Under the pieces are notes generated by a model. That model searched no databases, was not told the origin of the DNA, and worked only from the letters and a program-made list of their open reading frames with translations. Shown piece by piece: positions 45,184 through 56,721 of a stretch of DNA of 64,000 nucleotides. Source of the stretch: Halichondria panicea (taxonomy: Eukaryota; Porifera; Demospongiae; Suberitida; Halichondriidae). Both the position numbers and the translations under genes were made by a program. How positions within the stretch are numbered: the stretch's first letter is position 1; every line of letters begins with the position of its first letter. The stretch spans positions 4,667,442 to 4,731,441 of the forward strand of contig NC_087379.1 of assembly GCF_963675165.1 (NCBI RefSeq), written 5' to 3'.

Positions 45184-45435
45184 GCTGTCCACAGATTCTC
45201 TTTAGGCTTGAATAACACAGGTATTATAAGGTAGTGTCTTATCATCTGAGCTTCCTAACCGGCATCTTGAGCCATGTAGAGCAATAGATTAATTAATACG
45301 CACAAAACGAGGTGTAATTAATTTGTTTGGAAGGGATCGTCACAATCATATTTAATTTCTTGTCCAGTTGAATTTCTATCTCTCTGAAAAGATCCTTACC
45401 ATATTTTATTATGAAAGTGAACTAGCAGCCAAGCC
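45184..45435. promoter_or_regulatory. Bidirectional promoter interval (TTC17-like / WDR70)
   Basis: 252 bp separate the start codons of the two divergent genes. It contains a YY1-like CGGCATCTTGA and a GATA-like TTATCATCT sequence. Promoter role is inferred from gene arrangement. Confidence 0.45.
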
Positions 45436-48423
45436 ATGAGTGATGATCTGCAAGCTGTTATGGGGTTCTCTGGGTTCGGTAAGTGCTCTATGAACAACTA
45501 ATAAATGTGCTAGCCTGCATCAGTTGCCACTAAGAGGGAACCATGGGCTAAGAAAAAGTATATCTCCTACAATCTACGATCCAATCCCACGTACATACAA
45601 TACATACATACATACAGGTACAAAGGGTGGTTCCAAGAAGAAGGCGGCCATGAAGTTTGATATTGAGAAAATGTTTGAGGAGACGAAAAGAACGGCCCGA
45701 AATTACTCTGAGCAGAAAACAGGTTCGCTAATGCAGGAGGTGGGGTGGGTGTAGTTTCACCATTCCTACTACCATATAGCGGGTTATTTTCGCGGTTTGC
45801 TGCAAACATTAATTTTTATTCAAATGACCACACCTCTACACCACACCCCTACAGTACTTTCAATACTGAAGTAAACCATGATTTCCAAGTTTTCGAGGCA
45901 CTAAATTTTCGAGGTTCGAGGTCAATCTGCGAAAACCGTGAACAATAATTTTAGTCTCTCGAAAATAACCAGCTGTACGGTATTAATGTTGTGTGTCAGA
46001 CATGGTTTTTAAATTTATTTTTTTCCAGCAAAGCAAATGATGGAAATGGTAGCAAGCGGTAGTGAAGTTGTGGATAGTGTGGAGGGTGGGCAGGAGAGTG
46101 ACGAGGATATAGGACCGCCCTTGCCCCCCGGTTTCTCAAAAGAAGTAAGTCATAGTATCAGTGTCCCAACATGGAGGCAACAATGCTGGTTGACATTAAA
46201 TAATCTAGCAGCGGTAATTTACTACTTTTGTAATTTTGTACTACTGATTTCAGTCCTATCATGAAGGACGTGCACGTGTGTGTACCGTGTACAATGTACC
46301 TGATGGTACACCTTGTGTTAGCCACACGTAAGTATATACTATTCTGTCAGCAAAAACAAAATAATGCGTCCTCGGTTAGAAAAAAGGGGGAACATACAAC
46401 TAAGTACTGTACGTCATATATACTCTCAGAGCTTATTCGATATCACTTCTCTCTCAGGAGCCCTCCTCACAACAGGACAGTGATGATGATGAAGGAGGCA
46501 ATGAAGAAGAAGAAGAAGAAGATGTAGAAGACTTTGACCGACGGTTCCCGCTCTCCCATGAGATCACTCTTTCCCACGGCTCCAAGCCCATCTCCGCCCT
46601 AACCCTTGACCCCTCCGGAGCCAGAGTGGTTACCGGGGGTTACGATTACAATGTGCGACTGTGGGACTTTGCAGGCATGGACTCTACCTTCAAATCTTTC
46701 AGGACCATCACCCCCTGCCAGAGGTGTGGTCAAGTGGGAATAGTTTATAATTAGTCTGCATTTCAGTTGATAATCTGTGTAGAGCTACAACTAGTTAAAT
46801 TCTATGCAATTGACTAGTGTGCAGTGGAGTAGAACCTCTACGATTCATAGAAACTTTGTGGAGAGACATAATTAATGGTAGATAGAGAAGCTATCCTTTA
46901 TTCAAACGGTCAGAGTTTCCACTGTAGCGTAACTTTTTGCACAATATGACATTCGCATTAATACATTTATTCTCATACAGTCACCAAATCAGCTCAGTGC
47001 AGTACAGCAACACAGGAGACACCATCCTTGTCACCTCAGGGAGTGCTCAGGTATGTGTGCACGTGTATAGTAGTACAGGCGTTTATGCAACATTTTGGGT
47101 CAACCTTAAACAAATTGCAACACAAGCTTTCTCAAGTACTTTCCCCTGAAGGGATTATATACAGACAGTATTATAGAAGACCATCTATATGGTACAACAT
47201 GTGTTGCTAGTGAGCAGTTTCTGGTTCCTGAATGTTATGGCTTGTGCAAGAGAGCAGCTCATTATCTAATGAATTATTCATGAGCACCCTAAGAACGTTT
47301 TAGGAATTTCTATACTTTCCACTAAAGGGATTCCTTAAGACTTTTAGTTGTTATAGAGCACATTTTTCTGTACTATACATGTAGGTGTTCACGGTTATTA
47401 TACTGCCTCTAAGGAGCCTTTGTTCAATCCTCATTTGCCTGAAACTAACAGGCTGAACGTTGGCCGACAAACAATTGCAACGTTGCTATGACAAGGCTCT
47501 TTTTGTGCTGATGCAATGCAATTTATGTAGCTACAAAACTACAGTTCGTTTGTTATTTCAAGTGGATTGGATGTTTTAATTTTTTTTTCGATATTATTAA
47601 AATTGGCCTCTATGTTACACATGAGCAGTCAGTGCTACTTATGATTGTATGTGGTTGTTTCCTTTAGGCCAAGGTGATGGACAGAGATGGGATGGAGAAA
47701 ATGGAGTGCCCCAAGGGATGGCCTTACATTGCCAACATGGCCAACACCAGTGTGAGTAATTCAGGAACTCGTTTTAGGCACCCAGCTGCAAGCGTGTACA
47801 TGTATGTGTGTGCAGTGATGTGCCGAGCATTTTCAAAGTGGTGGCTGTTTCAATCCTAATCCTCTTATGTAGTAAACTAGGACTAAGAGGTGGTTACTTT
47901 TGTCTAGAGGTGATCAGTACCAACCATCGCCGACCAGTGTGGGCACATCCCTGTGCGTATGAGGGGTTGAGAAATAGCTGAGATAAAAACTCAGCACTGG
48001 TTGTCTGACTCTTATTTCTGATCCAAGCATCTCACAGGCACTGCACTGTATGTATAATTATGCCTATTAAATCCACAACGTCCATGTGTTTGTGAAGAAC
48101 AGATTGTTGATTTCTCTTATTTAATATAATAATCGTGTTAGCTATTTTTTCGTCCTAGTTCTAGTGGTCCCTCCCCTTAACTGCAGGGTCACATTGCCAT
48201 GGTGAACTGCGGCTGCTGGCACCCCAGGATAAGAGAGCACTTCCTCACCTGTTCCAATGACGGGTGAGTGGGAGCTTTACTCTTTACTAGAATAATTAAT
48301 GCAATATGTTGTACTCACTCATACTAGGTAGCTACATCAGACTTCACAATAGGTTTGGCAATTTAATAGGAGGAGGTGTTCTCCATTTTTTGCAATAGAT
48401 GTGTACACTGTTTTATCCCCCCC

Positions 48424-48481
<58 letters not shown>

Positions 48482-51400
48482 TGCACAGTTCTCTGAGAGT
48501 GTGGGACGTGAACGAGAAAAAGAAGCAGCTCCATGTTATAAAAGGAAGGGATAAGCAAGGTACAACAGGGCAAGTTGGTGGGAAATGCAGATTGTGTTAA
48601 ATTATAATAGCTGTAAAATAAGCTATTGTGACAAGATTGCTTTGTCCCCTCAGGTCGTAAGATAGCTGTGAACACGTGTGCATACAGCAGGGACGGAGGG
48701 CTGATAGCGGGGGCACTGTACGACGGGAGCATCCAGATATGGAAAAACAGTTCGCCATTTGTGAGTTTTGTGGTGTGGATAATGCGATAGTGTACAAGCA
48801 GCTGTAGAATGAGATTCCAATAATACAGATTTCCGTGTCAGTGTACATAATTATTAAAATCACGTATATACATGTACGTACATAATGAACCCACCTCACC
48901 CATCAGACGCGGTCCCAGTTCCAACACTTCACAGCTCACACTGCTGGCAGTGAGACATGCTCTCTCTGCTTCTCCCACGACAATCACACGCTCATCTCAA
49001 GGGGAGGTGAGTGGCGCTAACCATATATACCCACCAGTGGTTAAAGTACTGTATATGAACCAATGCTACTGCATGTGTATAATTATAGCTAGAGAGGTGT
49101 TTAAAGCATTCCCTGGAGCTATAATAGTGTGTCTGGGACTTCCCCTACTCATTGTGTTTACTTACCTTAAGGTGACATATTTTCGCGTGTATTAATTTCT
49201 GCTATTTCTGCGAATGAGAGTAAAATCGCAAAAATTAGTACTCGCAAATAATTGGCCGCCCTCTTGTTTAATGTATCCAGATCGACATTTCGCAAAAAAT
49301 TATACCGCAAAATGTACAAAACTGTAAAAACGCAAACAAATCTACCGTGAAAATATGTCACCTTAAGGTAGTCCAACTTTCACTCTTCAGTTTGTTTTTA
49401 GCTTGGACCGGCTGGCAAAGGACCGTGTCTTTTCACACAACCTCCGCATGTGAAATACGCACTTAGACGAGCCTAACACCCTCATTCAATGTGTATGGTC
49501 CACTGACTGCAGGTGACAATACTCTGAAGTTATGGGACCTGCGATCATTCAAGAGACCGGTGAATGTTGTCACAGAACTGGATACTTTCTTCTCGGGGTG
49601 AGTGGAGATGCTAGTCTGACAGACGGCTGCTTAAAAGTGGTGCTGAATAGAAGCGCTTAGGAATGTGGTTTCAACACTGTGTTGTGGATTATGTAATTAA
49701 CATGCATGTGTACTTACAGTAAGATAATTATATTTCAGTAATAACAATTATTATTATTGTTGTTTCAGTCTCTTCACATAATTATGTGTATGCCTTGCAG
49801 CACTGACTGTGTGTTCAGCCCCAACGAGCAGGTGATCATGACTGGTACCTCAGTCAAGAAGGGACAGGTAAAGACAGACGTGCGTGACCAGGGGGATTCC
49901 CCACACCCGCTTGCCTACATTGAAAACACAAACAACATTCTTGCGCTTTTACGGCTCTTTGTTATGCTAATGATAATTTCTTTGATGTATGAAGACTGCA
50001 TGCACGGCCTCATGTGCTGTAAACAAGCCACATTGTATTATAATTATTCAGCTGTGTACTCCCACGTGTGTTTCTGCCTCAGGGTAAGGGGAAGCTGATG
50101 TTCTTTGACCGAGAGCTGAATGAAGTGTACCAGCTGGCTGTTTCTGACGCAGTGAGTAAAATCACTACGTATATTATAATTATGTACTACATGACTTAAT
50201 GCATGCATAGTAGAATAGAAGCGCTTATGAGCTATGTAAGGACTGCATGTTGCATACGTACATGCACACGTACATGCACACGTACATGCATATGTACATG
50301 CATACGTACATGCATACGTACATGCATACGTACATGCACACGTACATGCATACGTACATGCATACGTACATGCACACGTACATGCACACGTACATGCATA
50401 CGTACATGCACACGTACATGCATATGTACATGCATATCTATTGCATACGCACCGTATATGTACATTCCAGTTAACTGGTTTAACTTAAACGTAATGTACA
50501 GTGTTTGTACAATGTCTTGTGTTATGCTATAAACTCCCGTATAGCGGGTTTTCGAGGATATAAATAATTTATACCCATGAATATTAAGGTATGGTTAATA
50601 ACTAGTCCACGAAATCTTTTATATAACGGTCTTTCCGCAAAACCTTCGAAATATACCCGTAATACGGTATGAAAATGGGAAGTATTTGGTGTGGCTTGGC
50701 AACATTGTACAGTTACGTACCAAACACAGAGTGTGGTGAGGTGTATCTGGCACCCCAAGCTGAACCAGATAGTAGTGGGCTGCTCAGACGGTCAGGCCAA
50801 AGTCTACTTCAGTCCAAAGCACAGCTTCAGGTGAGAGACATGTACACACTTGTATTGTTGCTAGGATACGTGGTATAAACCTTGTCGTAGGTTGAGTGCG
50901 TATTAGTATTTGTATATATTTTCCTCATAGTGACTTAACAACACTGATAATAGTTTCATGAATGACTGTACCTGTAACTGAAAGGGCTTTTGCCACGTCT
51001 ACACTGTGTTTGGTGGTGGCTTACGTCGTTGCTTTGCTGCTGAGTATCGTTGTTTCACTGTTGTTGGTATTTCATCATAAATGATACCAGCTACTTATGG
51101 AAAACACTCTGTATAATTATGTATGCCAAGCGTGGTTGGACAGAACTCCAAACATGGTCAGTCGACTACTGGTACATGTAGACTGTTAGACTCACTGACT
51201 CAATGTTTCATTAAGCTCCCTCAGGAGTTTCACACAGTGACACCATACGTTATAATACCTCCTCTAATACCGCCTCCTTTTTTTCCTTCCCAAATTAGGT
51301 CTTTGTAAACACTTCTCTAGTTCATGCAAAAGATTGTGTTAGAGTCTCTTGTGTGGTTTCCATGGTGTCTGACTTGAATCAGGGATTCCCTGTCATCAAA

Positions 51401-54400
51401 GCTACGGATATGGTTATTGTTTGAAATTACTCTTTTGCTGTCTGTACTTCCCATATCTAGACAATCATTTGCTAGTTTGCATCACCATGCATCACTATGC
51501 ATACTCTCTTAGTGCTTAATCTTTTGCCGTTTAATTGTCCCACCCTACTGACATTACCACCCTTTCGTTAGTTATTAGCCTTTGTGTAAACTATTTTTTT
51601 GTTTTGTGTTTAACCTAGCTAGGAGTAGGCTAGATTTGTCAGATTTCTAACCTGTTTGGCACTGCAATTTATATTTTAACGCCATACAGTACACAGACTG
51701 TAGCACTAATACTAGTATATTGCATAGCTTGGTTAATATTAGTTGAAAATATACAGCTAAAAGGCCATCTACATGGACATATTAAACTTAGCTACAGTGC
51801 ACCATCTGTTAGAATGAAGTATATCGTTCAACTTTGACTAATGTAGTTTGTGGAATGGTTGCACTTACTATGTTGCTATAGATACACGACCACACTATCT
51901 GTTGCAATCTCACAATGTCTTGTTTTCCTGTAATGGCTTTGGTCTGTGCTTTTGTAATTGTAATGTGCTGGTTAATATTTCCCTGAGACTTGGCAGTGTG
52001 GTCTGAAGTTTCATAGTTAAGACGATCTGTGCTTTTGTAATTGTTGTGTGCTGGTTAGACTGCATGGGCAGTGTGGTCTGATGTTCATAGTTAAGACGGT
52101 ACAAAATAAAAATGCGTACATAAACTCAACACAGTACATGTAGGTACATGTAGCTGGCAATTCCCCTTTTCTCTGGTGAATGATTTCCTGTCCAGCAAAA
52201 TTTACCGTGCAAATGAGAGAAATATAGTGTGTCGTTTGTATGTAGAATTTCTCTTCTGTGTATAGAAGTTCTTATTTGTATGTAAAACTTCTCATGTGTG
52301 TGTAGAACTTTACCATGCAAATGATTTAATCACCCCCCCCTCCCCCCCCATATTACATACATGCTTCTCTTACTCATGGTGGCTTAAACTGCTGCACTGT
52401 ATGTTTACCTAATGTGGGGGGGGGAAGGGGTAATGTACTGTACTGTGTTTATACATTAATTTGTAGATATTACATGTAGTACCATGCAGGGGGACCTATA
52501 ATGTATAGCCATGTACTGTACTATACTGCATACATGTAGTACCATGCAGGGGGACCTATAATGTATAGCCATGTACTGTACTATACTGCATACATGTAGT
52601 ACCATGCAGGGGGACCTATAATGTACTATACTGTATACATGTAGTACTATACAGGGGCCGGGGTGTATGTACTGTATTATATACCGTAATTATAGCAGGT
52701 AATTTTCGGGGGACAAAATATTCGTGGTTGAGCAGTATTTAGTCATTTCGTGGATAAGTGGTTGCTGCTTGCACTGCAGGTAAAGGTAGACAAGGTCGCT
52801 TCATTCGTGGGTAAAACATTCGTGGTCAGACCTTCAACCACAAAAACCACGAAAACCACGAATACTTTGCCCCACAAAAATTACCCTCTATACGGTACAT
52901 GCTTGTAGTACCCTGCAGGGGGAGCTTATGTAGCCATGTACTGTTTTGTATTTAATACAGGGGAGCTAAGCTGTGTGCCAATAAGAAAAAGAGAAAGAAG
53001 GATATTTCCGAGATTTCTCTCAATACAAGGATCATAACACGTGAGTCACTCCTAACCTCGTTCCCAGGTCTTCCTTTTTCTTGCTGTTGTCATTGTTCAT
53101 ATAGAAGGCAGCAAAAAAAGAAATGGGTGTACAGTTAAAGAAAAAGTAAGGCCTCGTTTGGGAAATCACGTGATCCACAAGGATTTTTATGAATGTGGGC
53201 GATATGTGAGCCCATAATCGTGACGTAAGGTATTCTCCCACGCATTCGGAGTTAATAAGACTGTACTGAGACAACTATCAAGCTACTGCAAGTCAGGGAA
53301 CCATGCAGCAAGGCGCAGCTCTGGACTGGTGGCAGTAGCTACCTGCTAGATGATAATGATGACCAAGCTATTAGTTTAGATATAGCATTTAGAAAGACAC
53401 AAGAAAATTTTACTATGGGTATAGAATCTAAACACACAATCTTAGACTAGTATATCTAGCTAAGATATAGCTAGCTAGCTTATATAAACTGCTTGCAAAC
53501 TTCCAGTTCCAGGTCCATGTCCAGCTTGCAGGCTAGGTTGCAGGCAAAGTTTTAGTCATAGATATCTGCGTGGGCAGTCCAACATTTCTATAGCTCTGCA
53601 TGCCCATGCTCATTTTCACCCTTCTACTACTCTTCTATCCTCATGCGACTTCCCGATACAGGTTCTCCTTTTTCCTAACTCTACCTCTTTATATTCCTCC
53701 AATTAATACCGTATTTTATCTTATTGAACGATTAATACAGTTATTGAACAATTCAGAAAAAGGAGAACCTGTTTAGCTCGGCTAAGTCACTTCCACCATG
53801 CAACCTAACCTGTGACATCAAAAATGCTTGGAAACTGGCTTCCTCTTTCGGAAGTTAAGACGTTCTTTTTGAACTTGAAATTGTATTTGTTGCATGACTG
53901 GATTTAACTTGTTTTGTAGTGGTACGCATTCAATTTGCAAATACTTTAGCATGTACTTATTATGACACCGTATAGTGGGAAATTTTCGCTATTTAGCTTC
54001 AGAGCCCTCAGCAGAAATGTTCGTGGGTTCTAATATTCGCGGTTCAATGCCAGGAAACCACACCCACCAATAGCTTTGCATGTGAAATTACCAGTGCATG
54101 GGAGTTTATCCCGGTTTTAGTTTTCGTGTTACTTCTCTGCCCTCGAAAAACGCAAAAATTTGCACCACACGAAAATTTCCCTCTATACAGTACATGCATT
54201 GTGCATATACGTATGTGTACGAGGGTACGTACATGTGTATTATTTTGTGCACCTTAGTAATAATATGCATCCATTTGCTCACACACAGCCACTCTATTTC
54301 TGTTGAGCTTATATTTATCACGACGTTTCATAACTAAAACAATATAAGCGTGACCACACATCACTAAAACTGTCATTGATTATACCTCAGTCTTTCCATA

Positions 54401-54931
54401 TCCGCCTTTACCACCAACCATTGGTGTCACAGAACAACATTCCCCTACTATAATACATACGCACACATACAGCCCATGCACTGCCATTGTTCCGAGATGA
54501 CGAACAACAGTCATTGAAAAGAAAACGGGAAAAAGCGAGGGCTGATCCGAAAATTTCACACAAACCTGACCCCCCGCTACACAAGGGAGCAGGTGGGCGT
54601 GTTGGTACCGGAGGAAGTTCCATTGGGGCGTATGTGCGTAAGATAGCAGCTCTGGAACGGCCTGTGACTGTGGAGAAGGACGTTGATCCAAGGGAGGCAC
54701 TGTTGAAGTATGCCAAGAAAGCAAATGAGAAGCCATTTTGGGTGACACCAGCCTACACAAGGTATAACGCTACATTGTCTGCTTATTATACCTCACGACG
54801 TACAGAGATTTGCTGTAATCACGAATTCATGAGCAGTTATTCTAACCATATTCTCCACACCCACACTCCATTTTAGCACACAGCCGAAAGTAATATTCCA
54901 AGAAGAAGAAAGCAGTGAAGAAGAGGACTGA
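45436..54931 (+). CDS. WDR70: WD repeat-containing protein 70, complete, 17 exons
   Basis: Exons: 45436-45478, 45618-45722, 46029-46144, 46458-46723, 46981-47050, 47668-47751, 48187-48263, 48489-48559, 48654-48760, 48907-49006, 49513-49597, 49801-49867, 50083-50151, 50730-50830, 52961-53040, 54473-54761, 54877-54931. All junctions keep frame; 594 residues. Family landmarks in order: MGFSGFG near the N-terminus, KFDIEKMFEETKRTA, IGPPLPP, an acidic stretch, HEITLSHGSK, GGYDYNVRLWDFAGMD, SVQYSNTGDTILV, CYS-type WD repeats up to LWHP/IWHPKLNQIVVG, IITPHALPLFRD, SHKPDPP, GGRVGTGGSS, and the end WVTPAYT...QPKVIF. The WD repeats form a beta-propeller. WDR70 is nuclear; in yeast and human it works with the CUL4-DDB1 ubiquitin ligase in histone H2B ubiquitination at DNA breaks. 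Start chosen as the ATG that gives MSDDLQAVMGFSGFG. Several introns hold MITEs or satellites. Confidence 0.95.
45770..45982. mobile_element. 'CCGTATAGCGGG' MITE
   Basis: Left terminus TACCATATAGCGGGTTATTT, right terminus TCTCGAAAATAACC...TGTACGGTA, TA at both ends. Within WDR70 intron 2. Same family as 55588-55780. Confidence 0.8.
48417..48478 (+). repeat. C10-(CA)n tract in front of a WDR70 splice acceptor
   Basis: Ten C are followed by about 26 CA units, then gcatgcacag and exon 8 at 48489. The exon is fixed by homology (GSLRVWDV). The tract takes the place of the normal pyrimidine tract. Confidence 0.9.
49163..49370. mobile_element. 208-bp TIR element in WDR70 intron 10
   Basis: Left end TACCTTAAGGTGACATATTT and right end the inverse (AAATATGTCACCTTAAGGTA), about 23 matching bases out of 25. 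The outermost 10 bp are themselves palindromic (ACCTTAAGGT). No coding capacity. Confidence 0.85.
50251..50437. repeat. 12-bp minisatellite, strictly alternating pyrimidine/purine for 187 bp
   Basis: Units CGTACATGCATA / CGTACATGCACA repeat about 15 times in WDR70 intron 13. Every step from 50251 to 50437 alternates pyrimidine and purine, so the block is a candidate for Z-DNA. It yields long spurious frames in several readings. Confidence 0.9.
50535..50669. mobile_element. 'CCGTATAGCGGG' MITE, short copy
   Basis: Left end CCCGTATAGCGGGTTTTCGA, right end AATATACCCGTAATACGGTA. WDR70 intron 13. Confidence 0.65.
50831..52470 (+). other. WDR70 intron 14, 5' part
   Basis: No exon seen. It holds a tandem duplication at about 51945-52090 (CTGTGCTTTTGTAATTG, GTGCTGGTTA, GGCAGTGTGGTCTGA, CATAGTTAAGACG, each twice). 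Confidence 0.6.
52471..52650. repeat. 60-bp tandem repeat, about three copies
   Basis: The unit TACATGTAGTACCATGCAGG, GGGACCTATAATGTATAGCC, ATGTACTGTACTATACTGCA repeats exactly at 52471 and 52531 and in shortened form at 52591. Confidence 0.95.
52682..52896. mobile_element. 'CCGTATAGCGGG' family MITE, diverged copy
   Basis: Left end TACCGTAATTATAGCAGGTA, right end AAAATTACCCTCTATACGGTA (inverted), with AATTTTCG-type sub-terminal sequence. WDR70 intron 14. Confidence 0.65.
53659..53775. repeat. Inverted-repeat element (~117 bp)
   Basis: CAGGTTCTCCTTTTTC on the left and its exact inverse GAAAAAGGAGAACCTG on the right, in WDR70 intron 15. No coding capacity. Confidence 0.65.
53966..54192. mobile_element. 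'CCGTATAGCGGG' family MITE, diverged copy
   Basis: Left end ACCGTATAGTGGGAAATTTT, right end CGAAAATTTCCCTCTATACAG (inverted). WDR70 intron 15. Confidence 0.65.
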
Positions 54932-55005
54932 TGAAAAATAAATTAGGCTACAAATTCACACCAACTTTCTTTTGTGCACTTGTTCTCTTTTTCGAACTTA
55001 TCACC

Positions 55006-55011
55006 AATAAA
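55006..55011 (+). terminator. Poly(A) signal AATAAA of WDR70
   Basis: AATAAA 75 bp after the WDR70 stop codon. An earlier AATAAA near 54938 is too close to the stop to be preferred. Confidence 0.55.
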
Positions 55012-55587
55012 AATTAATTGATTATAATAATTGATATTATAATAATTGAAACTGCATGCATGAGTGATCATACAGTCATCATTGTAGGACATGCACACCT
55101 GTGAGTTTACTGATTGAATGTGTATTATATATAATGCTGTTTGCGGTGCATTGAAGGTAGTGTTTTTTGATAGCTGTCTATATTATGCTGCATGGTCACA
55201 CAGGGCCAAAACAGTTCATTTACAGAAGTATACAACGTTGTACACTATCAACTTTCTTTGTAAACTATGAAGGAAACTATTGTAGATGAACTAAAATTCA
55301 ACAACATTGTAAACTATGATGTACACTCGCAAGTACAAACATAGTTTACAAGCTGTAAACTACCACTTCTGGCCCTGTGTCATAAAAAGAGATCGTCGGT
55401 ACATTTTCATCTGTGTTGGATGTCTACGCCCACTGAATCTCATGTGTCCTTGCTCTCTGATACCCAGCCAATTCCAGCACTGTAAAATTATGAAAAGAGA
55501 ACAATACGCAGAAGAGTTAAATAATAATATTGTTATGAAGATGCTTGAGATCATGCATGAAGTGTTCGGTTAAATATAATTGTAGCA

Positions 55588-55780
55588 TACCGTATAGCTG
55601 GTTATTTTCGAGGCACTATAATAATTAATATTTGAGGATTGACCTCAAACCTCGAAAATTGGCCAGTTAAAACACCTCTCTATATTGTAGGGGTGTGGTC
55701 ATTTGAACCTCTATCCTCGAAAATAACAATCTGCGAAAATTTGTCCCTCGAAAATAACCCGCTATACATTTTGTACGGTA
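55588..55780. mobile_element. 'CCGTATAGCGGG' MITE overlapping the 3' end of the CARD gene
   Basis: Left end TACCGTATAGCTGGTTATTT, right end AAAATAACCCGCTATAC...GTACGGTA, TA at both ends. The - strand CARD reading frame enters the element at 55780 and stops inside it at 55680-55682. Confidence 0.8.
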
Positions 55781-56499
55781 TATTGAACCATTGTCTCTGT
55801 TTGAAGGCTTGTACGTAAGGTACTAATTTTTTGACAACATTTTTATTATTACCGTATTTGTCTTCCAGAATTTTAGCCAGCTCCCAATGTCCAATATGCT
55901 CCTCATCTTCCTTCAAACTCTCAATGAGCTTGTAGATTCCTTCCTTACCTTTTGTTTCCAAGATGGCTACTAGTTTACCCACTTGAATTGTCCTTGACTC
56001 CTGATATAGCTTGTGTAGCATGCTTAGGTCACTGCAGCACAACACACGGTTTTTACAGAGAATAGGAACGAGTGTGTTCAAATCAATGAGCTTCTGGAAA
56101 TCCAAATGGAATGCGGATAGTGGCGACGTGTGCCAATACTCAAATACTGTTTTATCAGCTGATTCTGTGTTGAAATTTAAAAGGTAAGTAAACACATGCA
56201 TACAGTCATAATTCAGTATAAGTGTATACTCAAGAGTTGATGGTCTTGTATAATTGATCGAATATATGCAACTTACCAGCTTGACCTAGGTAGTACACAA
56301 CCAGCAAGCCCAGAAATAGTACAGCTCCGAATATAACAAGCAAAACGAAAGTGCAGGCAGCCCATGCACACAAATGATAGTCCAACTCTGTTCTTTGTGA
56401 CAACAGCAAAAGATAAACCAATATCGAGACAAGTACAAGCCAGTACGTGAATCCTATGACCAGTAGAACTCTGAGTGTGTAGTGGAGTTGTCCACTCAT
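55680..56499 (-). CDS. Two-TM protein with a CARD-like death-fold domain
   Basis: Exons: 56499-56277 and 56164-55680 (phase 1 junction), 235 residues. The ATG at 56499 (MSGQLHYTL) is the first in frame; the frame is open further upstream without another ATG. Exon 1 encodes two hydrophobic spans, VLLVIGFTYWLVLVSILVYL and an even longer one ending FLGLLVVYYLG, so the protein should be membrane-anchored. Exon 2 encodes a helical domain of about 90 residues with the CARD pattern: LDFQKLIDLNTLVPIL, LVAILETKGKEGIYKLIESL, HWELAKILED. It resembles the CARD of BCL10 and caspases (a GKLL-x-L-x-x-KG segment followed by L-x-x-L). CARDs build signalling complexes for apoptosis or NF-kB-type responses by CARD-CARD contact. 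A DEATH or DED domain is a less likely reading. The final ~32 residues come from a MITE. Confidence 0.65.
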
Positions 56500-56721
56500 G
56501 ACACCCGAGAGCTTCCAGGTATACAACTTCGGAGACAGGACTAGTCTAGAACTAGTTAGATAAATAAGGGATAGACTAGTTCACATGCAGCATTGGAGCT
56601 CCAGAAGAGGTGAGCTAAAGTTCTACTGATTGTAGTGTTTTATAGTGTAATCCTTCTGCGATGCGCATGCGGATCGAAGTCTGCTCAAACCATCACAGTA
56701 GCCTCGAATCCACGCCGATTA

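Noticed and set aside
45183-45192. Start of the TTC17-like protein three codons upstream (MDSMAS)
   Set aside because: The upstream codon is GTG, not ATG; the first real ATG is at 45183 and begins a good signal peptide.
50203-50532. Open frames of 68-109 codons with Cys-Ile-Arg-Thr or Met-His-Thr-Tyr periodicity
   Set aside because: They are produced by the 12-bp minisatellite, which has no stop in several frames.
54106-54716. Open frames of 71-126 codons antisense to WDR70 exon 16
   Set aside because: Shadows of the WDR70 exon and of the MITE at 53966; no independent evidence.
56499-56526. Start of the CARD protein nine codons upstream (MYTWKLSGV)
   Set aside because: The codon there is TTG; the ATG at 56499 is the first in frame.
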